Assembly: GCF_029625435.1 (NCBI RefSeq)
Contig: NZ_CP121208.1
Span: 1,736,001-1,800,000 of the forward strand
DNA: 64,000 nt
Direction of reading: 5' to 3'
Source: Arcanobacterium canis
GTDB lineage: Bacteria > Actinomycetota > Actinomycetes > Actinomycetales > Actinomycetaceae
Below, piece after piece: positions 8,258 through 21,550 of the stretch (its first letter is position 1; each line of letters opens with the position of its first letter). Under the pieces are notes generated by a model that saw only the letters and a list, made by a program, of their open reading frames with translations, had not been told where the DNA came from and made no database searches. The translations under genes and the position numbers were made by a program.

Positions 8258-10225
8258 TTAATCTATTTGTTGTGAAGTTTGTTCTGGCAACGTTCCCGGA
8301 TTTGACGATGCCGCGCGAACTGGATTTTCTCCTGCTGGTGTTGAGGGATCTAAGCCCGAACCTGCCGTACTTTGCTCCGCTTGCTCCGCTGAACGCCGCG
8401 AATATAAACGCCATCTCAGAAGAACAAACGCCACGCCAATCAGCAGCACGATAACAACGATCGCAATGAGCGGGGTCACCGTTGCCCCTGTTTGCACAAG
8501 TTTGCCATTGGCAGCAAGTGCCGAAAGTTGTGCGGCACTGAGATCACAGAGTTCACCGTTTGGTGTACGTCCTTCATACCGCACCGTTTGGGTGAAGGCC
8601 GGGGAGTTCGACTCAATAACTGAGCCTGTAGCGTTAAACCATCGTCTGCCGATTTCCCCAAAGTTTCCAGATTCAAATACTGCAACATCTCCTGGCCCAG
8701 TGACATTTTGCAGTTGCCACGTCACTTCGCCAGTCGTGTATTTCACGAGGTCTGGATGCATCGTATTTGCGCCCACCCAGGGTACGCCGCTCACTTGTGC
8801 CGAGGAAATTACCCATATTGGTTGTCCTGCTTTTGCAACAAATTCAATACCCTTAGGGGCTTGTGTGCGTGCAGCATTACCGACACCAAAAACAAGGGTT
8901 GAAGGATCAACCCACCGCGCTGGTTGTGTTCGATCGTCTTTCACAAGCATACGGATTGCGTTTGCAGAAGCTGTAGTTCCAATATCGAAATGTCCTGAAT
9001 TTGCATTCCCACTGCCACCGACGTTGAAGGTCAAAGTTCCCGTTGTACGAACAGAGGAACCCGAGCGAAGTTTCGCACTTTGTGCGATCTGCACTTTGTA
9101 TGTGCCAGGTTTTGTGAAAACCCAATTGGGATGCACATGAGTATTTTGCCTGATCACATGTGAACCATATGAAACAGAAGTTCTTTGAGTTTGCGTTTTG
9201 GCTGGTACATTAACAGTGATCGGGGTTGGAATACATTCTTCGACCAGTTGAGTAACGATACCAGCCGGACTCGACGGGTGGCTCTTTGCTCCTGCGTTAC
9301 CTAAAGACGAAGAACTGCCAAGAGTGGGCGCGGATTCTCGTGTTTTTGTCACATTTTTGTTGATATCAGTTATCTTCACTACGGGGTTTGCCCCGACAAC
9401 ACCAGCGTGTAACTTTGCGAGTTGCTCAGCATTTTTCTGCGCGACAGGGTAGGGATCAGTATCCACTGCAAACGTTAATGTGGCAGGCTCACTTACCATT
9501 TTCCCAGAAGCAGTTTCAATTTCTGCTTCAAAAGTAATTCGGTATACCCCTTTTTTCGAGAAAAGCCAGTTTGCGTGCTGATGTGCTGGCTCATTTTGTG
9601 TGATGATGGATCCCTTAGCGAGTTTCCAATCATCTGCAAGTTTCTTCATTGAGCCGAATTCGCCATTGCTCCATAAGAATACAGGTGATGGTGCATCGAT
9701 CTGGGTGACCCGATACTTAATCATTTGTGGCTTGAGTCGCGCGATTGCTAATGAATCCCAGCCTGGCCACAGAATATTTGTATTTCCGTTAATGCTTTCA
9801 GGTAAGTAATATCCTGAACTTTTAATTTGTGGCAATTTCATTGTCGCACTGGTGTATTGAGCGTGGTCAACGAAGAAAACCATTCGAGCGGGATTGTGAT
9901 ATGTGGGTGCTCCTGGCGTGGAAACATCTTCTTTTGTCACGATAGAGATTCCGTCGCCGTTTTCTACCACAGAAAGCGCATCGGTATGTCCCGCACGTAA
10001 AATTGCGATGTTTTCTTCGATGTTTTGTTTTGCATCTGCTTGTTTGGCCTCTGCACCAATCTTTGTCGATTGTGTAGCAACAGGGCGTTGTTCAGCCTGA
10101 GCGGTGGATGCCCAAGGTGTAATCACCAGCACCAACCCCATCAAAAGGGCGCATAATATACGCCACTCAATGTTCAACCATCGCCTCGATTTTTTCAAAG
10201 CATGGCCGGATTTTTGAAACTGCAC
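8258..10225 (-). CDS. surface-anchored repeat protein, 655 aa (paralogue of the next gene)
   Basis: Same architecture as its neighbour but shorter: signal peptide (ILCALLMGLVLVITPW, cleavage near STAQA), two clear repeats ending HANWLFSKKGVYRITF and HPNWVFTKPGTYKVQI, a further related block around TGEVTWQLQNVTGPGD, then a membrane helix (VTPLIAIVVIVLLIGVAFVLL) and a basic tail. The block VTGPGDVAVFESGNFG parallels the neighbour's LRNFSGPGKMFTGNFG, so the two arose by duplication. GTG 10223-10225 has AAGGAG at a good distance. It is the first gene of the pair. Family knowledge places such proteins beside zinc/manganese-type ABC importers, but no such importer lies in the window. Confidence 0.82.
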   Translation of the reverse strand: MQFQKSGHALKKSRRWLNIEWRILCALLMGLVLVITPWASTAQAEQRPVATQSTKIGAEAKQADAKQNIEENIAILRAGHTDALSVVENGDGISIVTKEDVSTPGAPTYHNPARMVFFVDHAQYTSATMKLPQIKSSGYYLPESINGNTNILWPGWDSLAIARLKPQMIKYRVTQIDAPSPVFLWSNGEFGSMKKLADDWKLAKGSIITQNEPAHQHANWLFSKKGVYRITFEAEIETASGKMVSEPATLTFAVDTDPYPVAQKNAEQLAKLHAGVVGANPVVKITDINKNVTKTRESAPTLGSSSSLGNAGAKSHPSSPAGIVTQLVEECIPTPITVNVPAKTQTQRTSVSYGSHVIRQNTHVHPNWVFTKPGTYKVQIAQSAKLRSGSSVRTTGTLTFNVGGSGNANSGHFDIGTTASANAIRMLVKDDRTQPARWVDPSTLVFGVGNAARTQAPKGIEFVAKAGQPIWVISSAQVSGVPWVGANTMHPDLVKYTTGEVTWQLQNVTGPGDVAVFESGNFGEIGRRWFNATGSVIESNSPAFTQTVRYEGRTPNGELCDLSAAQLSALAANGKLVQTGATVTPLIAIVVIVLLIGVAFVLLRWRLYSRRSAEQAEQSTAGSGLDPSTPAGENPVRAASSNPGTLPEQTSQQID

Positions 10226-10270
10226 ACGTGCTCCTTATTCACCTGAATCGTATAGATATATGTATAGGTT

Positions 10271-10293
10271 AAATAATAATCATTATCGCATTT
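10271..10293. promoter_or_regulatory. Zur/Fur-like palindrome upstream of the surface-protein pair
   Basis: ATAATCATTAT (10276-10286) is an 11-base dyad inside an A/T-rich run. On the minus strand it reads GATAATGATTATTATT, which resembles actinobacterial Zur boxes (GATAATGATT core). It lies 46-68 bases before the start codon, just ahead of a TATACA-type -10 region near 10260, so a metal-bound repressor there would block transcription. The match is by eye. Confidence 0.45.
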
Positions 10294-10472
10294 CGGGTGA
10301 AACTCAGGAAATTAGGCAAACATAATCAGATTTCAATGAAATATGAGTAAGAATGAAAACGTGCGTTAAATTTTCATATTGGCCGTCTATATATTTATTA
10401 AGCGCAAGAAAGAAAATCTGAGTCAGTAAAGCGTGTTTTGAGGCTTATAGGCTAAGATGTGTTGGTTTTGGT

Positions 10473-10780
10473 TTAGTAGGTTTCGTACCAGGTGCTGTTG
10501 TGGTAGAAGTCGGTCCAGTTCACTGCGGTGCCCCCATTGCTCGATGTGTTCTTAGGGGCTGGCTTGGTGGTTGGCGCGTTCGAATAGGTGAGCCTACCAG
10601 GCCACGCGTTGTGCCTGCTTTGGCGACATGCCGACCTAAGACGTGTATCTTGGAACAGGCAATCAAAAAGACAAGTTTGTGTGAGAGGGAGATCCCGTCT
10701 ACAAGCACAACGTAATGGATCTCGTTGATGAGCGAGGATGTTGGCCAAAGCTGCCAAAACTGTTGGCTACGCCACCGCAA
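10473..10780 (-). pseudogene. decayed transposase (IS1249-like), fragment
   Basis: In one minus-strand frame (about 10580-10745) the peptide INEIHYVVLVDGISLSHK and then KLVFLIACSKIHVLGRHV resembles the DDE core of IS1249-type transposases, including the first catalytic Asp in VDGI. A different frame supplies the apparent C-terminus (NWTDFYHNSTWYETY, stop at 10473). No single frame spans both, so frameshifts or a deletion have killed the gene. No terminal inverted repeats could be found. The family is named from motif memory. Confidence 0.5.
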
Positions 10781-10844
10781 CGTACGAGCCTTAGCTCCAT
10801 CTGGCCCATAAGCCGAAATGACATTCCATTTATTCAGGACAGAA

Positions 10845-10885
10845 AAAGGTGGCAGTACATAGCAAAGCCATGTACTGCCACCTTT
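10845..10885 (-). terminator. rho-independent terminator of the csbD-like gene
   Basis: Perfect 16-base arms (10845-10860 and 10870-10885) with a 9-base loop. On the minus strand the stem runs straight into TTTTTCT. It lies 11 bases after the stop codon of the CsbD gene. Confidence 0.85.
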
Positions 10886-10896
10886 ATTACGAGAGC

Positions 10897-11130
10897 TTAC
10901 TTTTCTCCAAAGATCTTATCCTTCACGCGCTGTGCGCCTTCTTTCACTGTGGCAGCAGCTTCCTCAAGCTTGTCCTGCGAATCAGCAAGAAATTCCTTGA
11001 TTTTACCTTCGCCCTGATCAGCTTTTCCTTCGGCTGCCAGATCCTTATCGTCAGTGAGGTTGCCGAGAGCCTCTTTCGCCTTACCACCAAGCTCTGTTGC
11101 TTTTGCGTCAGCCTTTTCTTCGAATCCCAT
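10897..11130 (-). CDS. CsbD family stress protein, 77 aa
   Basis: A small, highly charged, helical protein beginning MGFEEKADAKATELGGKAKE and continuing with GNLTDDKDLAAEGKADQGEGK, the typical CsbD core. CsbD proteins are abundant cytoplasmic stress-response proteins in many bacteria (sigma-B dependent in Bacillus), and their biochemical role is not settled. It is monocistronic with its own strong terminator. A good ribosome site (GGAGGAACC) precedes the ATG. Confidence 0.88.
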   Translation of the reverse strand: MGFEEKADAKATELGGKAKEALGNLTDDKDLAAEGKADQGEGKIKEFLADSQDKLEEAAATVKEGAQRVKDKIFGEK

Positions 11131-11226
11131 GGTTCCTCCATTCGGTTGCTGTCACTTCCAGCCTACGGTCCGAAGGTGATACATGCATCAAGGTTCGCGT
11201 TAAGAGCAATTTGTGGATCTCTGCCA

Positions 11227-12708
11227 CTACAGGGCGTCAATATCAACGCCACGAGTCTCGCGCGCGAAAAGATAAACTGCTCCCCCGATAATCAACACAC
11301 AAGCAAAAATTAAAAATGCCGGAACGACAGCTGCCCGTAATTCGGCTCCACTCGCCTGGCCAACACCAATGAGTCCGCCGAAGAGCAATGGCCCCACTAC
11401 TTTCGCCGTCGCGCCAAGACCATAACTCAAACCAAGCCCAGTGCCACGGACTGCGGTAGGAAACTGTTCAGCACCGAATACATTAAGAATTCCGAACGCT
11501 CCGTCTCCAAACAGCATCGCGATGATGATTCCTGCTGTGAACCACCACCATGCGGCGGGCGCGGTGGACGTAGCCGCACCCGCCGCAAGAGCGCACCCAC
11601 ATCCGCCGAGGAAACCGAAACTCATCATCACGGCCCGCCGTCCGATACGATCAGCGAGCCATGCAGCAGACAAGCGCCCGCACAGATCACCCAATGACAA
11701 AAGCATGAAAATGAGGGCGACTGAATGCACGTCCCGTCCGAACCCCTCGTGGAGCACTGTCTGACCCCATGACTGGATTGTGAAAGAGCCGAGAATGAAA
11801 CAGAATGTGCCGACCGAGACAATGAGGACTTGCCGACCGTGGAAACGCCACAGCTGCGCGTACGGGCCAGCATAAACGGGGCCATTGGAGTTCTCCAAGG
11901 AGTCTGTCTGTTGTCCTGCGTTCACAGGGAGATGGACTCCTGAGCCAACAGACTGAACCAGTCGATCATCACGATTTCCTGAGTGAAGGACGGAACCATG
12001 TTCCACGTGAAACGGAATATCGGGCATGAAAGCCCATTTCAACGCCCGCTGCGCCTCTCCATAACGCCCCTGCGAGATAAGGAACTTAGGCGACTCCGGA
12101 ACAAGCAGTAACCACACTAAAAGAAAAATTGGAAAGCCGCCAACTGCCAGCATAAGCCGCCAGTTGTCACCCGCAGCTGCCTGAAGAACCCCGCCAAGAA
12201 ACAAACCTGCTGGGATAAAAACTGAGCTTAATCCTGCCAATATGCCACGACGTCGGGACGGCACGAATTCGGCAACGTAGGGAATCGACACAATATTCAA
12301 TCCGCCCACTCCTGCACCAACTGCGATACGTAACACTGCAAGGAGAGCCCAGCCACGGTGAGGAACAAAGATCGAAAGAATGGTGAAGAATGAAAGTAGG
12401 CTAATACACCACGCCATACAGCGACGTCGCCCGAGAGAATCCGCAAGCCTGCCCCATAAAATTGCACCAAGCACCGTACCTAGGCCAGAGCACGCGAGGA
12501 TAATACCCGCCTGAAAACCGTTGAGACTCCATTCACGACTCAACAACGCAACCACAAAGCCGATAAGAAACATATCGAAAAACTCAGCGATATTCGCAAT
12601 GATCACTAAAGCAATCAAGCTCAGTTGATTTCGATGGAGGCGGGTGTTGTCGAAGGACGTATTCATGAGCGTTTGTGCATTTTGTGTGGGTGTGGGTGTG
12701 GCCCCCAC
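11227..12708 (-). CDS. MFS transporter (sugar/metabolite porter type), 493 aa
   Basis: Twelve predicted membrane helices with the MFS loop signatures GRLADSLGRRRCM (between helices 2 and 3) and ADRIGRRAVM (between 8 and 9), plus the PESPKFL motif after helix 6 that is typical of sugar-porter/SV2-like members. An unusually long loop of about 70 residues separates the halves. The start is problematic. The GTG at 12706-12708 has AGGAGG (12714-12719) upstream, but both lie in the hairpin that ends the rRNA operon. The ATG at 12664-12666 (MNTSFDNTR) has no ribosome site and could serve a leaderless transcript. The substrate is unknown. Confidence 0.8.
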   Translation of the reverse strand: MGATPTPTQNAQTLMNTSFDNTRLHRNQLSLIALVIIANIAEFFDMFLIGFVVALLSREWSLNGFQAGIILACSGLGTVLGAILWGRLADSLGRRRCMAWCISLLSFFTILSIFVPHRGWALLAVLRIAVGAGVGGLNIVSIPYVAEFVPSRRRGILAGLSSVFIPAGLFLGGVLQAAAGDNWRLMLAVGGFPIFLLVWLLLVPESPKFLISQGRYGEAQRALKWAFMPDIPFHVEHGSVLHSGNRDDRLVQSVGSGVHLPVNAGQQTDSLENSNGPVYAGPYAQLWRFHGRQVLIVSVGTFCFILGSFTIQSWGQTVLHEGFGRDVHSVALIFMLLSLGDLCGRLSAAWLADRIGRRAVMMSFGFLGGCGCALAAGAATSTAPAAWWWFTAGIIIAMLFGDGAFGILNVFGAEQFPTAVRGTGLGLSYGLGATAKVVGPLLFGGLIGVGQASGAELRAAVVPAFLIFACVLIIGGAVYLFARETRGVDIDAL

Positions 12709-12766
12709 CCAAACCTCCTGGTCCTGTTACCAGGACTAGGAAATGGTTTGTGTGGGGGCCACACCC
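12694..12766 (-). terminator. large hairpin after 5S rRNA, overlapping the MFS start
   Basis: Outer arms 12694-12715 and 12745-12766 pair over 22 bases with one mismatch. Nested arms 12716-12722 and 12729-12735 (TCCTGGT/ACCAGGA) extend the stem. It starts about 11 bases after the 5S gene, so it is most simply the rRNA operon terminator. It also buries the AGGAGG and GTG of the next gene. Confidence 0.7.
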
Positions 12767-12776
12767 TGAAGTTTAA

Positions 12777-12895
12777 TGACGGCAGTGTCTTACTCTCCCA
12801 CACCCTCACGAGTGCAGTACCATCAGCGCTGGTAGGCTTAGCTTCCGGGTTCGGAATGGGACCGGGCGGATCCCTACCGCTATCGCCACCGTCAA
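12777..12895 (-). rRNA. rrf: 5S ribosomal RNA
   Basis: On the minus strand it begins TTTGACGGTGGCGATAGCG and ends near ACTGCCGTCA, with the conserved core GGTTCGGAATGGGACCGGGC on the plus strand. Ends are estimated to within a few bases. Confidence 0.93.
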
Positions 12896-12986
12896 AACAC
12901 GCGGACTAACACCACCACACACCCCCAAGAGTGTGTGTGTCTGGTGGTCCAGAATTGTATAGAAGACGCGAGAATCAATTATTAAC

Positions 12987-16077
<3,091 letters not shown>

Positions 16078-16290
16078 AAACCAAAAGATGCTCGCGTCCA
16101 CTATACAATTCTCAACCACCACACCAACACCACAACAACAACCACCAACACGGCAATCATCATCACAGGCAGCACAGGTGTTACCCCAGAACCCAACAGC
16201 ATGCCAGCTTCCCATTCCACTAGAAAACCCAACCCCCACAAAAACATGAAGGCTCTCCCCAAACATCAACAAAAACAGGAAGAAAAGGCT

Positions 16291-17818
<1,528 letters not shown>

Positions 17819-18196
17819 ACAAAAACCAAAACCACAAAACAAATGCGGCCCCAATCAATAATCCAGAAAGCCCAAACAGGCCCCAAAAAACCAGACAAAC
17901 TGGCATAAAAAACAGCCCAACCAAACCCACAAAAGGCCCAGCCAGACCAAACAAAAACCAACCCAAACCAAACACACAAAATGCTCAATCCAGGCCAGAC
18001 ATAAAAAGCTGACACACTATTGAGATCTCAAACAACACACTCACCCCCGACAACCAGCCCCACAAACAAGACCAGCCCCCGAAGAAGCAACCAAGCCAGC
18101 CTACCACAAACCCCAGAAACCAGTCAAACCAGAAACCAGAACCCGCCAGAAAACCAGCACCACCAGAAACCCACACGCTCCCGGCGACAGGTAAAT
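17819..18196 (-). ncRNA. rRNA operon leader with antitermination/processing signals
   Basis: No genes lie here. The minus-strand transcript is G/U-rich and contains, at 18009-18046, GTTGTTTGAGATCTCAATAG followed by TGTGTCAGC. This matches the conserved actinobacterial rRNA leader block (boxB-like hairpin TTGAGATCTCAA and a boxA-like tract) used for antitermination and 16S processing. The wider C/A-rich stretch on the plus strand (to about 18370) carries only low-complexity CCA/CAC runs, and frames in it are not genes. Confidence 0.65.
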
Positions 18197-18225
18197 ACTC
18201 TAGACCCCCACACACCCCACGTCAA
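18197..18225 (-). promoter_or_regulatory. main rRNA promoter
   Basis: On the minus strand TTGACG (18220-18225) and TAGAGT (18197-18202) are separated by exactly 17 bases, which is near consensus. It lies about 370 bases upstream of the mature 16S, as usual in actinobacteria. Confidence 0.8.
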
Positions 18226-18496
18226 AACAAAACAACGTGACCCACCCCACCACCACCCAAAACCCCCACCACACCAACAAAAAACCCACCAGAGACCCAC
18301 CACACACACCCACCACTTGACACCACACACCACCCCACCCAACACCCACAAAACCCCACCACACAAACAAAAACCCAGGCCACAACCCAGGTTTTTGCCT
18401 GACCTCCAGAAAGATATTTTTATCAGCGCAGTGTCACGCTGAGATGACCATTGATTAGTGCAGTGACAATAGATTTGGGGTGGTAGCAGATAGACG

Positions 18497-18529
18497 AAGG
18501 TGGGGCCGGCTCAGAGCCGGCCCCACCTT
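18497..18529. terminator. terminator after ybdD
   Basis: Near-perfect arms (18497-18512 and 18514-18529, AAGGTGGGGCCGGCTC and complement) lie 4 bases past the ybdD stop. A TTTT run follows only on the plus strand. It separates the cstA operon from the rRNA promoter. Confidence 0.75.
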
Positions 18530-18533
18530 TTGC

Positions 18534-18737
18534 TTAGCAGCAGCGCGCTTGGACGTTGTTCTCGTCCCAGTCCGCGCGATCCCGCCAGAATTCACGTTTC
18601 GTCATCGGAGGATGGTCAGGATGACACCGCGCATGACGTTCGAGGTAGCGGTCGTAAGCCGCCTCACCCGTAAAGGAGCGCCACATGTAGCCTATTTTCT
18701 TTAACCCCTCACGGAGTCTTGGCAATGCTTCACCCAT
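18534..18737 (-). CDS. YbdD/YjiX family protein, 67 aa
   Basis: A small protein with the family core SFTGEAAYDRYLERH...HP..PPMTKREFWRDR and the C-terminal pair CC. Proteins of this family are nearly always encoded beside cstA and are thought to assist the transporter, but their mechanism is not known. I use the ATG at 18735-18737, which has GAGGAAGG upstream. It follows the cstA stop by 38 bases in the same operon and ends just before a strong hairpin. Confidence 0.85.
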   Translation of the reverse strand: MGEALPRLREGLKKIGYMWRSFTGEAAYDRYLERHARCHPDHPPMTKREFWRDRADWDENNVQARCC

Positions 18738-18775
18738 CACTTCACCTTCCTCTTGACGAAACAGTAGCACTGATA

Positions 18776-21157
18776 TCAGTGGCCGTGCGGCTTCTTGATG
18801 CCAGGAATCAGATCCGGATCGCCAACCACTGCGTACTCAGCCTCGATCTTCTTCTCAAGCTTCGATGCCACGAGCTGAGTCGGAGCGAAGAAGTTCGACT
18901 CTTGGAACGGATCCTCAGAGTTGGTGAAGCGCTTGGTTGAGATGGTCTTCCAGACGCGGATCGCTGCACACACCACAACGAAGCCAACAGCGAGGACGAA
19001 TACGATCGACAACGTGCCCTGGATGAAGGTGTTGCGAATAACAGCCTCAGTATCCTCGATAGCCTTCGGATCGGTCAGCGTCGGCAGAAGGGCACGTGCC
19101 TGGCGCCACTGCTCCCAGTAGCCAATCTTCGCGTCGGTGGAGAAGATCTTCTCGAACGAAGCCGCGAAGGTCACCACGAGGTCGAAGAGGAACGGAATCA
19201 GCGGAATCCAGATGTACTTCACGAAGCCCTTGCGTGCCACCACAACGACACAGATCAGGAGCGCGAGAGCAGCGATCAACTGGTTCGCAATACCGAAGAG
19301 TGGGTAGAGAGTCTGGATGCCACCACGCGGATCCGTGACACCCATCAGGAGCAACGAGCCCCACGAAGCGACCACGACGGCGGTGGAGAACCATGCGCCG
19401 AACTTCCAGTTAGGATCGTGGAACTTCGGCCAGATTCCACCCAAAGCTTCCGAGACCTGGAAGCGTGCCACACGGGTCACGGCGTCCACAGCCGAGAGAA
19501 TGAAGAGAGCCTCGAACATAATTGCGAAGTGGTACCAGAAACCCATCATCGCAGTGCCGCCACCGACCTTGTGGAGGATGTTCGACATTGCGACGGCGAG
19601 GGTTGGCGCACCACCTGTACGCGAGACGACGTGCGGTTCGCCGACGTCCTGGGCAACCTGCTTGAGGGCTGCAGCACCTTCAACAGTCATCTCGTTGCCG
19701 TCCTTGTCGAAGGTGTGCCACACTGGGTTGATCTTCTCACCCTTGGTGGTGGTCACGCCGAGGTTATGAACAGCGACGTTCGTGATTTCTTCACGGTTCG
19801 CCTTCGTCTTATCGCCGTCGGGAGTGTACTGCTGGACGACGGCGGTGCCGGCCAGCTTATCGACAGTGCTTGCGGAGGTGTTCATGCCAAAGTAGATGCC
19901 CTGGTTGAGCGACGCTGCAGCAGCGAGAGCCATGATTGCCACGAAGGATTCCATGAGCATTCCGCCGTAACCGATCATGCGGGCCTGGGATTCCTTCTGA
20001 ATCATCTTCGGGGTGGTTCCTGACGACACGGTTGCGTGCATACCCGACAGAGCGCCACAAGCGATCGTAATGAAGAGGAACGGGAAGAGCGTTCCAGCAA
20101 ACACTGGTCCATCAGTGTTGGTGGCAAACTCAGTCACGGCCGGCATTTCGAGGGTGGGGCGAACCCACACAATACCGAGAGCGAGGATGGCAATGGTGCC
20201 AACCTTCATGAAGGTTGAGAGGTAGTCACGCGGGGTCAGGAGAACCCACACAGGAAGAACTGCGGCAAAGAAGCCGTAGATCACCATGACAATCACGAGG
20301 GTGGTCGGTGACACGTGCAGGTATGCACCCAGCGACGACTCTGCGACGTAACGTCCACCAATAATGCAGATCACCAAGCCGATGCAGCCAGCGATCGACA
20401 CTTCGGTGATTCGACCCGGCGAAATGTAACGCAGCCACAGACCCATGCAGATCGCGAGCGGGATGGTCATGCCGACGGAGAAGACACCCCAGGGGGACTC
20501 TGCGAGGGCATTGACACACACCATCGCGAGAACGGCGAGGACGATCATGAGCATGACCAGAACGGCGACAGTTGCAACTGCGCCACCGATCTTGCCGATT
20601 TCATCCTGAGCCATCTTGCCGAGCGAGCGGCCGCCACGGCGCATGGAGAAGAAGAGGACCAGCATGTCCTGAACAGCACCGGCGACGAGCACACCGAAGA
20701 TGATCCACAAAGTACCCGGCAGGTAACCCATCTGAGCTGCGAGAACGGGGCCGACAAGCGGGCCAGCGCCTGCAATTGCAGCGAAGTGGTGGCCGTAAAG
20801 AACCACGCGATTAGTGGGGTCATAATCGCGACCGTTGTTGATTCGCTCAGCCGGTGTGGCGTTGCGATCATCCGGGATCATGATCTTCTTTTGGATATAA
20901 AGGGCGTAGAAGCGGTAACCGATCATATAGGTACAGATCGACGTGATCACGAACCAGATCGAGTTCACCTCTTCTCCACGAATAATTGCGAGCATTGCCC
21001 AGCCCGTAGCACCAAGAAGGGAGATGGCCACCCAGAGGGCGATCTTGGCGGGAGTCCACTTGTTGTGGGGCTTCACGCCGACGGGAACGCCTTCCTTATT
21101 ACGGATGACGTACTTCTCTTCTTCCGGTGTGTAGGTGGGAACTTCAGTTGTTGACAC
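18776..21157 (-). CDS. cstA: carbon starvation protein A, peptide/pyruvate transporter
   Basis: A large polytopic membrane protein of 793 residues with the CstA signature VLYGHHFAAIAGAGPLVGPV near residue 110 and the later conserved CGALSGMHATVSSGTTPKM. CstA family members import peptides or pyruvate under carbon limitation. The GTG at 21155-21157 has GGAGG six bases upstream, so the longer frame reaching 21232 is not the start. A hydrophilic insert of about 110 residues (about 445-560) sits in the second half, as in longer members of the family. It is followed by ybdD. A CRP-like site lies about 165 bases upstream. Confidence 0.93.
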   Translation of the reverse strand: MSTTEVPTYTPEEEKYVIRNKEGVPVGVKPHNKWTPAKIALWVAISLLGATGWAMLAIIRGEEVNSIWFVITSICTYMIGYRFYALYIQKKIMIPDDRNATPAERINNGRDYDPTNRVVLYGHHFAAIAGAGPLVGPVLAAQMGYLPGTLWIIFGVLVAGAVQDMLVLFFSMRRGGRSLGKMAQDEIGKIGGAVATVAVLVMLMIVLAVLAMVCVNALAESPWGVFSVGMTIPLAICMGLWLRYISPGRITEVSIAGCIGLVICIIGGRYVAESSLGAYLHVSPTTLVIVMVIYGFFAAVLPVWVLLTPRDYLSTFMKVGTIAILALGIVWVRPTLEMPAVTEFATNTDGPVFAGTLFPFLFITIACGALSGMHATVSSGTTPKMIQKESQARMIGYGGMLMESFVAIMALAAAASLNQGIYFGMNTSASTVDKLAGTAVVQQYTPDGDKTKANREEITNVAVHNLGVTTTKGEKINPVWHTFDKDGNEMTVEGAAALKQVAQDVGEPHVVSRTGGAPTLAVAMSNILHKVGGGTAMMGFWYHFAIMFEALFILSAVDAVTRVARFQVSEALGGIWPKFHDPNWKFGAWFSTAVVVASWGSLLLMGVTDPRGGIQTLYPLFGIANQLIAALALLICVVVVARKGFVKYIWIPLIPFLFDLVVTFAASFEKIFSTDAKIGYWEQWRQARALLPTLTDPKAIEDTEAVIRNTFIQGTLSIVFVLAVGFVVVCAAIRVWKTISTKRFTNSEDPFQESNFFAPTQLVASKLEKKIEAEYAVVGDPDLIPGIKKPHGH

Positions 21158-21318
21158 GGGTTCCTCCGATCCACATTGATCGCGCGGGATTGCGCTTATG
21201 GGCGCGCATTCCGGTTCCCAACTTGGGGACATTAACCGGAGGAAAACGCGTCCACCTCGAACGCATCCATACTAGGCATGTGGCCCAACTGACATTCAAC
21301 ACAGATAGACAACAAGGT

Positions 21319-21334
21319 GGTGACATCGGTCACG
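21319..21334. promoter_or_regulatory. CRP/GlxR-like site upstream of cstA
   Basis: GGTGACATCGGTCACG fits the half-sites of TGTGA-N6-TCACA with one mismatch in each arm. It lies in the 393-base gap before cstA. cstA is under CRP control in enteric bacteria, and GlxR plays the equivalent role in corynebacteria, so the placement makes sense. The rest of the gap (21340-21550) has an A/T-rich imperfect dyad near 21345-21375 and no gene. Confidence 0.45.
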
Positions 21335-21550
21335 TTGCACGTTTTTTCTTTTCTTTTCTTTAAAGAAAAAGTAAAAAACCCCAGCGTTACACTATTTTTA
21401 CAAAGTTTTCTCAACCTTTGCGTGACCGAGCCGCTCACCGACATCGGTCGAAAAATCTACGCAAAATGTACGGGGAGACGGTGTCCCACTTGTGAAGCAC
21501 AAAGCTGTCACATGTTGGCGACACCGCCCCCCGTCAATTCCTCTACACTC

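Noticed and set aside
18200-18370. CCACCA-rich stretch considered as a CRISPR or tandem repeat array
   Set aside because: There is no fixed repeat-spacer unit, only irregular low-complexity runs.
17819-18442. Several long frames on both strands upstream of 16S rRNA
   Set aside because: They arise from C/A-rich low-complexity DNA in the rRNA leader and promoter region. Peptides are Thr/Pro/His or Trp/Gly/Val strings.
21345-21380. TTTCTTTAAAGAAA dyad as terminator of the YhgE-type gene
   Set aside because: It has no GC pairs, so it is unlikely to be a stable intrinsic terminator. It was left within the cstA upstream region.
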